Source: SHZI01 sp040080965 | GTDB taxonomy: Bacteria; Pseudomonadota; Gammaproteobacteria; Steroidobacterales; GCA-2729495 | Reading direction: 5' to 3' | Length of the DNA stretch: 64,000 nt | NCBI GenBank assembly: GCA_040080965.1 | Contig: JBEBHH010000002.1 | Span: forward strand, 62,001-126,000 | Shown here: piece by piece, positions 51,499 through 58,967 of the stretch | How the letters are laid out: every line of letters begins with the position of its first letter | Position numbering within the stretch: position 1 is the stretch's first letter | The notes under the pieces: model-generated | Databases searched by the model: none | What the model was told of the DNA's origin: nothing | What the model saw: the letters and a program-made list of their open reading frames with translations, nothing else | Program-made: the position numbers and the translations under genes

Positions 51499-53201
51499 GG
51501 CGCGGGCGAGATCACCAGCAGCTCGACGCCCTCGTCCACCTGCTCCCCGACGACCACGTTCAGGCGGCTGACGATGCCATCCGCCGGGGCAAGGATCGCG
51601 TGCTCCATCTTCATGGCCTCCAGCACCAGCAGCACGGCGCCACGCCGGACGGTGGCGCCGGGACCGACGTGGACCGCCGTGACCCGCCCCGGCATCGGGG
51701 AGGTGAGCGGCCCGGTCACCGCCGCCATCACCCCCTGGCAGCCGCCGGATGATCCGTCCGCTACCCGGGACTCCGCGGGGCCGTTGACCCGCCAGCCATC
51801 GCGACTGTTCCAGGGGTCACCGGCAGCCACCGTGCCCGGCACGGTGTAGCCCAGTAGATCGGCCCGGTGACTCTCGATGAATCCGGTGTTCACCGGGCCG
51901 GCCACGAACGACGGGTAGCCCGCCAGGGCCGCGAGAAACTCCAGGTTCGTTCGCACACCGGCCACCCGCGTGGCCCGGAGCGCCGCCTGCAGCCGCCGCA
52001 CCGCCGCCGCCCGGTCTGGACCGTGCACGATCACCTTGGCCAGCAGCGGGTCATAGTGAACAGTGACGGCATCGCCGGCCTGCACGCCGGAGTCCACCCG
52101 GACGCTCCCGCTGGCGGCAGGAAACACCAGTTCCCGGAGTGTCCCGGTGGCGGGCAGGAAGTCCCGTGCCGGATCCTCGGCACAGAGGCGCACCTCGATG
52201 GCGTGACCCGACAGGGTGATCTGCTCCTGGGTCAGCGGCAGCCGCTCGCCGGCAGCGACGCGCAACTGCCACTCCACGAGGTCCTGTCCCGTGATGAATT
52301 CCGTCACCGGGTGCTCGACCTGCAGGCGGGTGTTCATCTCGATGAAGAAGCACTGGCCGTCCTCTCCGGCGATGAACTCGACGGTGCCGGCGCCGGTGTA
52401 GTTCACGGCCCGCGCAGCATCGACGGCCAGCCGGCAGAGGGCCTGGCGCTGAATGGCCGTGAAGCCCGGGGCCGGCGCTTCCTCCAGGACCTTCTGGTGG
52501 CGGCGCTGCACGGAGCAGTCGCGCTCGAAGAGGTGTACGAGCTGGCCGTGGTGATCGCCAAACACCTGCACTTCCAGGTGCCGGGGATTGGGGAGGTACA
52601 TCTCCACGAGCAGGCGCCCGTCGCCGAATGCAGCGACTCCCTCCCGACGGGCGGCCGCAACGGCGCCCGCGAGCTCACCGGGGCCAGCGACGACCCGCAT
52701 CCCTTTGCCACCGCCCCCCGCCACGGGCTTCAGCAGCACGGGGTAGCCGGTGCGGGCCGCCTCGGCCAGCAGTCGCTCGTCGGACTGGTCGTCGCCGTGG
52801 TAGCCCGGTACCACGGGGATTCCGGCCGCAGCCATGAGCGTCTTCGCGGCCGACTTGCTGCCCATGGCGCGAATCGCCTCGACTGGCGGCCCGATGAATG
52901 CCAGGCCGGCCGCCGCGCAGGCCGCGGCAAAGTCCGCATTCTCGGAGAGGAACCCGTAGCCGGGGTGAATGGCCTCGGCGCCGGCGGCCTGCGCCGCCGC
53001 AATGATCGCGTCCGCGCGCAGGTAGCTGTCCCTGGCCGGGGGCGGCCCGATGGCCACGGCCTCGTCGGCCAGCTGCACGTGCAGGGCGCCCGTATCGGCG
53101 GTGGAGTACACGGCCACCGTCCGGATACCGAGGCGGCGCGCCGTGCGGATGACGCGACAGGCGATCTCGCCGCGGCTGGCGATGAGAATCCTGCCGAACA
53201 T
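51495..53201 (-). CDS. liuD: methylcrotonyl-CoA carboxylase biotin-containing alpha subunit (short form)
   Basis: This subunit carboxylates its own biotin with bicarbonate and ATP for carboxylation of 3-methylcrotonyl-CoA. Residues about 1-450 form the biotin carboxylase domain (ASRGEIACRVIRTARRLG, KPVAGGGGKGMRVV, EMNTRLQVEHPVTE). The biotinyl domain at about 495-568 has the biotin-Lys motif EAMKMEH (Lys531). Only about 45 residues lie between them, whereas LiuD proteins usually have some 150 (BT domain), so this protein at 568 residues is shorter than the usual ~655. The ATG at 53201 overlaps the liuB stop (TGATG). It is the last gene of the liu operon. Confidence 0.88.
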   Translation of the reverse strand: MFGRILIASRGEIACRVIRTARRLGIRTVAVYSTADTGALHVQLADEAVAIGPPPARDSYLRADAIIAAAQAAGAEAIHPGYGFLSENADFAAACAAAGLAFIGPPVEAIRAMGSKSAAKTLMAAAGIPVVPGYHGDDQSDERLLAEAARTGYPVLLKPVAGGGGKGMRVVAGPGELAGAVAAARREGVAAFGDGRLLVEMYLPNPRHLEVQVFGDHHGQLVHLFERDCSVQRRHQKVLEEAPAPGFTAIQRQALCRLAVDAARAVNYTGAGTVEFIAGEDGQCFFIEMNTRLQVEHPVTEFITGQDLVEWQLRVAAGERLPLTQEQITLSGHAIEVRLCAEDPARDFLPATGTLRELVFPAASGSVRVDSGVQAGDAVTVHYDPLLAKVIVHGPDRAAAVRRLQAALRATRVAGVRTNLEFLAALAGYPSFVAGPVNTGFIESHRADLLGYTVPGTVAAGDPWNSRDGWRVNGPAESRVADGSSGGCQGVMAAVTGPLTSPMPGRVTAVHVGPGATVRRGAVLLVLEAMKMEHAILAPADGIVSRLNVVVGEQVDEGVELLVISPAP

Positions 53202-54781
53202 CACATCCTGAAGACGCCGAACGCGGTGTCCTCCGGCGGCGCATTGTGCGCGGCCGAGATCCCGAGGCCGAGGACCCGGCGCGTGTCGCGCGGGTCGATG
53301 ATCCCATCGTCCCACAGCCGGGCTGTCGCGTACCAGGGACTACCCTGGGTCTCGTACTGCTCGCGGATAGGCGCCTTGAAGGCCTCCTCGTCCTGCGCGC
53401 CATCACGCCGGACCTGCGCGAGCACGGTTGCCGCCTGCTCCCCGCCCATCACCGAGATCCGCGCGTTGGGCCACATCCACAGGAAGCGCGGGCTGAAAGC
53501 ACGGCCGCACATGCCGTAGTTGCCGGCGCCGAAGCTGCCGCCGATGATCACCGTGAACTTGGGCACGCGGGCATTGGCAACGGCCATGACCATCTTGGCG
53601 CCGTCCTTCGCTATGCCGCCCGCTTCGTACTTCCGGCCGACCATGAACCCGGTGATATTCTGCAGGAACACCAGCGGGATACGCCTCTGGCAGCACAGCT
53701 CGATGAAGTGTGCGGCCTTCAGGGACGACTCGGAAAACAGGATGCCGTTGTTCGCGACGATGCCCACGGGGTAGCCATGGAGGTGGGCGAAACCGCAGAC
53801 GAGGGTGGTGCCGTAGAGCTGCTTGAACTCGCTGAACTCGCTGCCGTCCACGAGCCGTGCAATCACCTCGCGCACGTCCCAGGGCTTGCGGGTATCGGCG
53901 GGTATGAGGCCAAGCAGGTCGTCCGCCGGGTACAGGGGCTCGCTGACGGGCCGGGTAACGAGCCAGGAAGGCTTCGCCCGATTGAGGTGACTGACGCACT
54001 GCCGGGCGATCGCCAGCGCGTGCCGGTCATCCAGCGCATAGTGATCAGTCACGCCGGACGTGCGGGAATGCAGGTCGGCACCACCCAGGTCCTCGGCGCT
54101 CACCACCTCGCCGGTCGCCGCCTTCACCAGCGGCGGACCGCCGAGGAAAATCGTGCCCTGGCCACGGACGATGATGCTCTCGTCGGCCAGGGCCGGGACG
54201 TAGGCCCCACCGGCCGTGCACGACCCCATCACCACCGCGATCTGGGCAATGCCATCCGCGGAAAGGTTGGCCTGGTTGTAGAAGATCCGGCCGAAGTGGT
54301 CGCGGTCGGGAAAGACGTCGGCCTGCAGCGGCAGGTAGGCGCCGCCGGAGTCGACGAGGTAGACGCAGGGCAGCCGGTTCTCCCGTGCGACTTCCTGGGC
54401 CCGCAGGTGCTTCTTCACGGTCAGCGGGTAGTAGGTTCCGCCCTTCACGGTGGCGTCATTGGCGACGACGACGCATTCCTGTCCGGCAATGCGCCCGATC
54501 CCCGTGACGATTCCGGCGCTCGCAACCTCGTCGTTGTAGAGGCCGGTCGCGGCGAGCTGGGACAGCTCCAGGAATGGCGAACCCGGGTCGAGCAGCTCGC
54601 GGATCCGGTCACGGACCAGCAGCTTGCCCCGCCCCACGTGCTTCGCCCGTGCCTGCTCCCCTCCGCCCTCTGCAACCGCGGCCACCCGGGCCCGCAGTTC
54701 GGCGACGAGCGCCTCGTTGGCCGCGCGATTCCGCGCGAACTCCGCCGAGCCCCGGTCCAGCACGGAGTCGAGGACGCTCAC
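53201..54781 (-). CDS. liuB: methylcrotonyl-CoA carboxylase carboxyltransferase beta subunit
   Basis: LiuB transfers CO2 from biotin to 3-methylcrotonyl-CoA, giving 3-methylglutaconyl-CoA in leucine breakdown. The 526-residue protein shows YLVDSGGAYLPLQADVFPD, GSCTAGGAYVPALADE, FLGGPPLVKAATGE and IGGSFGAGNYGMCGRAFSPR, characteristic of the MCC beta family rather than propionyl-CoA carboxylase. The stop overlaps liuD and the start overlaps the CitE-like gene by four bases, so the operon is tightly coupled. Confidence 0.93.
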   Translation of the reverse strand: MSVLDSVLDRGSAEFARNRAANEALVAELRARVAAVAEGGGEQARAKHVGRGKLLVRDRIRELLDPGSPFLELSQLAATGLYNDEVASAGIVTGIGRIAGQECVVVANDATVKGGTYYPLTVKKHLRAQEVARENRLPCVYLVDSGGAYLPLQADVFPDRDHFGRIFYNQANLSADGIAQIAVVMGSCTAGGAYVPALADESIIVRGQGTIFLGGPPLVKAATGEVVSAEDLGGADLHSRTSGVTDHYALDDRHALAIARQCVSHLNRAKPSWLVTRPVSEPLYPADDLLGLIPADTRKPWDVREVIARLVDGSEFSEFKQLYGTTLVCGFAHLHGYPVGIVANNGILFSESSLKAAHFIELCCQRRIPLVFLQNITGFMVGRKYEAGGIAKDGAKMVMAVANARVPKFTVIIGGSFGAGNYGMCGRAFSPRFLWMWPNARISVMGGEQAATVLAQVRRDGAQDEEAFKAPIREQYETQGSPWYATARLWDDGIIDPRDTRRVLGLGISAAHNAPPEDTAFGVFRM

Positions 54782-55656
54782 CGCGCCCGCTCCAGCAGCC
54801 GCTCCGCCTGCAGCCTGTGCGGCCGGTCGAGCATCCGGCCGTCAAGCTGCACGGCGCCGGCGTCAGGGGCTGCGGCGAATGCCTCCACCACCCGGCGGGC
54901 GCGCTCGATCTGCTCCGCCGTCGGGGTGAAGGCGGCATTGATGACCGGCACCTGGGCGGGGTGGATGGCGAGCATGCCGCTGAAGCCATCCTCGGCGGCC
55001 CGCGCCGCAAGGCGGCCCAGCGCGGCCTCGTCCCTGAAATCCGGCGACAGCGTTTCGATGGCGGCCCGTCCCGACGCAGCGGCCGCAATCTGGCAGAGGC
55101 TGCGGACCAGCTGGTAGGTGAAGCGGAATCCGCCATCCGGCTCCCGATTCGCGCGGGCGCCCAGGTCAACGGACAGGTCCTCGGCACCCCAGGCCAGCGC
55201 CAGCAGGCGCTCCGGAGGCCGCACGTAGCCGGACAGGGTGGCCACGGCCAGCGCAGTCTCGGTCGCGATGGCCACGATGGGCGTCGCCGCGCGCCCGGTC
55301 GAGCGCGCTTCCAGCTCACCCAGCGCCCGGTCCAGTTCCCGGACATCCGCAATGGAATCCGGCTTCGGCAGCACGATGCCGGCGGCGCGGGCGGGCAGCA
55401 CCGCAGCCAGGTCGTCCTGCATCAGGCCCGAGGACACGGGGTTGACCCTGACCCAGAGGGCCGGTCCGCCACGACCGGCATGTTCACGCAGGAAGGCGGC
55501 CGCCATCTGCCGGGCCAGCGGCTTGCGTCCGGCCACCACCGCATCTTCCAGGTCCAGGATGACCGCGTCAGCGCCCGAGTCCAGTGCGCGAGCGAGCTTC
55601 CGCTCGCTGTCCGCGGGAACGAAGAGCCAGCTGCGGGGGAGCACGCCACGGGTCAT
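54778..55656 (-). CDS. HpcH/HpaI-CitE family CoA-ester lyase
   Basis: CitE-like enzymes cleave C-C bonds in CoA esters such as malyl-, citramalyl- or citryl-CoA, with Mg2+. The 292-residue TIM barrel has RSWLFVPADSERKL, ADAVILDLEDAV, WVRVNPVSSG, GIVLPKPDS, IATETALAV, GAEDLSVDLGA and MLAIHPAQVPVIN, all expected active-site blocks. It lies between liuB and a MaoC gene, overlapping both by four bases. In the leucine pathway this slot would be taken by HMG-CoA lyase (liuE), which is not in the operon; a replacement role is inference. A lyase for another short CoA ester is the alternative. Confidence 0.88.
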   Translation of the reverse strand: MTRGVLPRSWLFVPADSERKLARALDSGADAVILDLEDAVVAGRKPLARQMAAAFLREHAGRGGPALWVRVNPVSSGLMQDDLAAVLPARAAGIVLPKPDSIADVRELDRALGELEARSTGRAATPIVAIATETALAVATLSGYVRPPERLLALAWGAEDLSVDLGARANREPDGGFRFTYQLVRSLCQIAAAASGRAAIETLSPDFRDEAALGRLAARAAEDGFSGMLAIHPAQVPVINAAFTPTAEQIERARRVVEAFAAAPDAGAVQLDGRMLDRPHRLQAERLLERAR

Positions 55657-56108
55657 GCGTTGCCCCGTTTCAGCAGCAGCGCGTGCCGCTTGCAGCTGGC
55701 CACTTCCTCGTCGCGCTGGTTGAATGCCCGGTGGATGAAGGTGGCGATGCCGGCGTTGGGACGGGATGCGCTCGGACGCAGCGAGGCCACCTCGGTCTCG
55801 ATCCGTAACGTGTCGCCGATGAAGACCGGCTTCGGGAAACGCACGTCGTCCATCCCCAGGTTGGCAACGGCAGTCCTGTGGGTGGTGTCGTGGACGGACA
55901 CGCCGATCATCAGGCTCAAGGTGAAGCAGCTGTTGACGAGCACCTGGCCGAACTCCGTGGACTTGCAGTACTCGGCATCGAGGTGCAGTGCCGCGGGATT
56001 GTGCGTCAGCGTCGAGATCAGCAGGTTGTCCACCTCGGTCACGGTCCGGTGGATGTCGTGGCGGATGACCGTCCCCACGCTCAGTTCGTCGAAGTAGCAG
56101 CCTGCCAT
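55653..56108 (-). CDS. MaoC-like acyl-CoA hydratase/dehydratase
   Basis: MaoC hot-dog proteins hydrate enoyl-CoA double bonds. The 151-residue single-domain protein contains FDELSVGTVIRHD, TLTHNPAALHLDAEYC and PVFIGDTLRIETEV. The usual Asp/His pair of the hydratase motif appears here as THNPAALHLD with Asn replacing Asp at the first position, a variant seen in some subfamilies. It lies 16 bases after liuA and overlaps the CitE-like gene. In the liu pathway it could replace methylglutaconyl-CoA hydratase (LiuC, crotonase fold), which is missing; this is inference from position. Confidence 0.86.
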   Translation of the reverse strand: MAGCYFDELSVGTVIRHDIHRTVTEVDNLLISTLTHNPAALHLDAEYCKSTEFGQVLVNSCFTLSLMIGVSVHDTTHRTAVANLGMDDVRFPKPVFIGDTLRIETEVASLRPSASRPNAGIATFIHRAFNQRDEEVASCKRHALLLKRGNA

Positions 56109-56124
56109 CGTGGTGCTCCAGGTA

Positions 56125-57297
56125 TCAGGCGGTGGCGTTGAACAGCTCTCGGCCGATCAGCATCCGGCGGATCTCCGACGTGCCGGCGCCGATCTCGTAG
56201 AGCTTGGCATCCCGCAACAGCCGGCCCGTCGGGTATTCATTGATGTAGCCGTTGCCGCCCAGGATCTGGATGGCGTCCAGCGCCATCTGCGTGGCGCGCT
56301 CGGCGGTGTACAGGATGGCCCCTGCGGCGTCCCGGCGGGTGGTCCGGCCGGCGTCGGCGGCCCGTGCGACGGCGTACACGTAGGCCTTGCAGGCATGGAG
56401 CGTCGTGTACATGTCGGCCAGCTTGCCCTGGATCAGCTGGAATTCCCCGATCGGCTGGCCGAACTGCTTGCGCTGGTGCACGTAGGGCAGCACGGCGTCC
56501 AGGCACGCCTGCATGATGCCCAGGGGCCCGGCACTGAGGACGATCCGCTCGTAGTCGAGGCCGCTCATCAGCACCCGCACACCCTCGTTGCACACCCCGA
56601 GGAGGTTCTCCCCTGGCACGTGGCAGTCGCGGAAGACCAGTTCGCAGGTGTTCGACCCGCGCATGCCGAGCTTGTCCAGCTTCTGGGCCGTGGAGAAACC
56701 GGGGTAGCTCTTCTCCACGAGGAACGCCGTGATGCCCCTCGCCCCCGCATTGGGCTCCGTGCGGGCGTAGACGATCAGCACGTCTGCGTCCGGGCCGTTG
56801 GTGATCCACATCTTGGAGCCGTTCAGCACGAAGCCGTCGCCCCACGCTTCCGCCCGGAGCCGCATGCTGACCACGTCGGACCCCGCGCCTGCCTCGCTCA
56901 TGGCCAGCGCGCCGACGAACTCCCCGCTGACCAGTTTCGGGAGATAGCGACGCTTCTGGTCGGCGTTGCCGTTGCGCCGCAGCTGGTTGACGCACAGGTT
57001 GGAGTGCGCGCCGTAGCTCAGGCCGACCGAGGCCGATGCCCGGCTGATCTCCTCCATGGCCAGCACGTGCTCCAGGTAGCCGAGGCCCGCGCCGCCATAG
57101 CCGGGCTCGACGGTGATGCCAAGCAGGCCCACGGCACCCATGCGGGTCCAGAGCTCACCGGGGAACTGGTTCGTGGCGTCGATGTCCGCCGCGCGCGGGG
57201 CGATCTCGCTCGCCGCAAAGGCCCGGACGGTGTCGCGGAGCAGGCAGGTGTCGTCAGCGAATCCGAAGTCGAGGAAATCGGTTGCCATGCCACTCAT
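56125..57297 (-). CDS. liuA: isovaleryl-CoA dehydrogenase
   Basis: LiuA oxidises isovaleryl-CoA to 3-methylcrotonyl-CoA with FAD, passing electrons to ETF. The 390-residue protein carries MSEAGAGSDVVSMRLRA, the isovaleryl-type SVGLSYGAHSNLCVNQL and, in the helix that carries the catalytic Glu of IVD, LDYERIVLSAGPLGIMQA. ILGGNGYINEYPTGRLLRDA lies near the end. Two starts are possible, the ATG at 57297 overlapping the liuR stop (TGATG) and one at 57288. The Glu position within DYER identifies it as the isovaleryl rather than the short- or medium-chain dehydrogenase. Confidence 0.94.
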   Translation of the reverse strand: MSGMATDFLDFGFADDTCLLRDTVRAFAASEIAPRAADIDATNQFPGELWTRMGAVGLLGITVEPGYGGAGLGYLEHVLAMEEISRASASVGLSYGAHSNLCVNQLRRNGNADQKRRYLPKLVSGEFVGALAMSEAGAGSDVVSMRLRAEAWGDGFVLNGSKMWITNGPDADVLIVYARTEPNAGARGITAFLVEKSYPGFSTAQKLDKLGMRGSNTCELVFRDCHVPGENLLGVCNEGVRVLMSGLDYERIVLSAGPLGIMQACLDAVLPYVHQRKQFGQPIGEFQLIQGKLADMYTTLHACKAYVYAVARAADAGRTTRRDAAGAILYTAERATQMALDAIQILGGNGYINEYPTGRLLRDAKLYEIGAGTSEIRRMLIGRELFNATA

Positions 57298-57701
57298 CAG
57301 CCCGCCTTCCTGACGTTAACGTCACTCTTCAGGAGTTCGGCGAAGCACTTCGCCTCGACCTCACCCATGGTCACGAGGGTCGCCTCGATATCCCGGAGCT
57401 TCTGCAGGAGGTCGGCCCGGTGTTCACGGATCTTGTCACACAGGCGCAGCAGCTGGCGGGCGCTGCCGGCCTGCCGGGGATCGTACATGTCGATGATTTC
57501 CCGGCACTCCTCCAGAGAGAAGCCGAGCCGCTGGCCACGCAGGACCAGCCGGACCCGGGTCCGGTCCCGGTCGGAATAGACGCGGGTCTGGCCACGCCGC
57601 GCCGGGGCGATCAGCCCCTTGTCCTCGTAGAAGCGCAGGGCCCGGGCCGTGACCCCGAACTCCTGGGCAAGCTGCTGGATCGTGTAGCGCTGGTCTGCCA
57701 A
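57297..57701 (-). CDS. liuR: MerR-family regulator of branched-chain amino-acid degradation
   Basis: LiuR represses or activates leucine/isovalerate genes, depending on lineage. The 134-residue protein has a MerR helix-turn-helix (YTIQQLAQEFGVTARALRFY) and wing (RRGQTRVYSDRDR), then LRGQRLGFSLEECREIIDMYD and a coiled dimerisation helix. The RRGQTRVYS stretch and length are those of LiuR. It is the first gene of the operon and its stop overlaps the liuA start. A perfect 26-base palindrome lies 17 bases upstream of its ATG, indicating autoregulation and control of the whole operon. An effector-binding domain is not obvious; the effector may be an acyl-CoA. Confidence 0.93.
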   Translation of the reverse strand: MADQRYTIQQLAQEFGVTARALRFYEDKGLIAPARRGQTRVYSDRDRTRVRLVLRGQRLGFSLEECREIIDMYDPRQAGSARQLLRLCDKIREHRADLLQKLRDIEATLVTMGEVEAKCFAELLKSDVNVRKAG

Positions 57702-57718
57702 GGCCTCTGCTCCGGGGA

Positions 57719-57744
57719 TATAGTTGACGTATACGTCAACTATA
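57719..57744 (-). promoter_or_regulatory. LiuR operator, perfect 26-bp palindrome
   Basis: Each half reads TATAGTTGACGTA on its own strand and the two halves are exact reverse complements with no mismatch. The core TTGACGT...ACGTCAA fits the LiuR-type consensus known for gammaproteobacteria. It lies 17 bases before the liuR ATG. Possible promoter elements (TATAGT, TTGACG) lie within the palindrome itself, so binding would control the operon start directly. Confidence 0.88.
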
Positions 57745-57785
57745 GGCCGAAGGCGTTCGATCGGGCAAGACGCCCGTCACACCCC

Positions 57786-57893
57786 GCAGCGCCGGTAGGA
57801 GCGACTTCAGGCGCGACCCCTTCCCGCGAGAATCGAGTCCGCGAGTCTCGAGCGGGAGGGGGTCGCGCCTGAAGGCGCTCCTACCGGCGCTGC
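57786..57893. repeat. inverted pair of REP-like elements at the tadA 3' end
   Basis: Two copies of the GTAGGAGCG(A/C)CTTCAGGCGC element face each other (left arm from 57795, right arm ending at 57884) with a spacer of roughly 24 bases. Outside the REP core the arms also match for a further 9-10 bases (GCAGCGCCG), which on the right is the last tadA coding sequence. Including the inner CCC(T/C)TCCCGC bases the arms are about 44 bases long with two mismatches. The tadA stop TAG is the TAG of GTAGGAG in the right copy. Confidence 0.9.
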
Positions 57894-58384
57894 CGGAAGA
57901 ACGCCTGGAGGATTGCCCGGCACTCGTCGGCCCGCACGCCGCCGGTCACGGTCACCCGGTGGTTGGCGGCCGGGCTGCCCAGCACGTCGATCACCGTGCC
58001 CGTCGCGCCGGCCCGCAGGTCCTCGCAGCCGTACACCACCCGGGCCACCCGGGCGTGGATCATGGCGCCGGCACACATGGGGCATGGCTCCATCGTGACG
58101 TAGAGGGTGCTGCCCGTGAGACGGTAATTGCCGAGCTGCCGGGCGCCGGCGCGCAGCGCCTCGATCTCCGCGTGGGATGTGGGGTCGGCGCTGCCGATGG
58201 GCCGGTTCCACCCCTCCCCGATCACGACCCCCTCCAGCACCAGGACAGCGCCGACGGGAACCTCCCCCGCGGCCTCCGCATTCCTGGCGAGCTCCAGGGC
58301 ACGGCCCATGTACGTCGCGTCCTCGCGTGGGGCAGGTACGCCGCAGGCAGGGATGGGGCTGCTGTTCTCGGGTGGCTCCGCCAT
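57881..58384 (-). CDS. tadA: tRNA-specific adenosine deaminase
   Basis: TadA converts adenosine 34 to inosine in tRNA-Arg(ACG). The zinc deaminase motifs are SHAEIEAL (zinc His and catalytic Glu) and MEPCPMCAGAM (two zinc Cys), with NYRLTGSTLYV between. From the ATG at 58384 the protein has 167 residues, the normal size; upstream in-frame Met codons lie antisense to another gene. Its last three codons and stop lie inside a REP-like element. Confidence 0.95.
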   Translation of the reverse strand: MAEPPENSSPIPACGVPAPREDATYMGRALELARNAEAAGEVPVGAVLVLEGVVIGEGWNRPIGSADPTSHAEIEALRAGARQLGNYRLTGSTLYVTMEPCPMCAGAMIHARVARVVYGCEDLRAGATGTVIDVLGSPAANHRVTVTGGVRADECRAILQAFFRQRR

Positions 58385-58468
58385 GGAGGGCCAGTATAGG
58401 AGGCGAGGCAGGCTTCCGCGTAGCAGCGGGCCGGTACGGGTACCATCGGCTTCCCGCTCCCGGCAGCT

Positions 58469-58885
58469 ATGGATGGCAGCCCTATGATGACTCTCCAGGA
58501 AACCCTCTGGGACATGGAGCAGAAGCTCTGGCTGGAGGAGGCCGACTTCCACGTCCGGAACCTCACCGACGACTGCGTGCTGCTGCTGCCCCCGCCCGCC
58601 GGCGTGCTGGGGAAGGACGCGGCCGTGGCCCTGGTGCGGGAGACGCCGCGCTGGACCGGGGTCCGTTTCGGCGGGCGGCGCCTGCTGCGCCTTCACGACC
58701 GCATCATCCTGCTCGCGTACAACGCCAGCGCCCACCGGCGCAAGGAACTCACAACCTACCGGACGCTGGCTTCGAGCGTCTACGTGAACCGCGATGGCGA
58801 CTGGCGCATCGCCTTTCACCAGCAAACCCTGGACGAGGTGCTGAGCGGCGCCACGGGACGCTTCGAGCTGCTGAAGGAGCCCTAA
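58469..58885 (+). CDS. NTF2-like / SnoaL-like (DUF4440-type) protein
   Basis: The 138-residue protein begins MDGSPMMTLQETLWDMEQKL; the likelier start may be the ATG at 58484 or 58487. It has the alpha-plus-beta pattern of small NTF2-like proteins: an N-terminal helix, WLEEADFHVRNLTDDCVLLLPP, GKDAAVALVRETPRW, then strands LHDRIILLAYNASAHR and YRTLASSVYVNRDGDWRIAFHQQT. No catalytic residues are diagnostic; such proteins often bind small hydrophobic ligands or serve as accessory domains. It is divergent from tadA (84 bases) and upstream of the nitrilase-like lipoprotein. Confidence 0.8.
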   Translation: MDGSPMMTLQETLWDMEQKLWLEEADFHVRNLTDDCVLLLPPPAGVLGKDAAVALVRETPRWTGVRFGGRRLLRLHDRIILLAYNASAHRRKELTTYRTLASSVYVNRDGDWRIAFHQQTLDEVLSGATGRFELLKEP

Positions 58886-58967
58886 GCCCCGGCAGGGCAC
58901 GGGAATCAACGTGCTAGATTCCCGCCCGGCGTGGCAATGTGCCCGGCCAGGGCATTGGAGAGCTTTG

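Noticed and set aside
54778..56108. Ethylmalonyl-CoA pathway genes (mesaconyl-CoA hydratase and malyl-CoA lyase)
   Set aside because: The pair type is the same, but no ccr, ecm or mcd genes are near and the pair is embedded inside the liu operon with overlaps on both sides; this remains the main alternative.
57786..57893. Short CRISPR array or rho-independent terminator
   Set aside because: There are only two facing copies with no regular spacers, and no U-tract; the sequence matches the REP-like elements at 51.5 and 60.1 kb.
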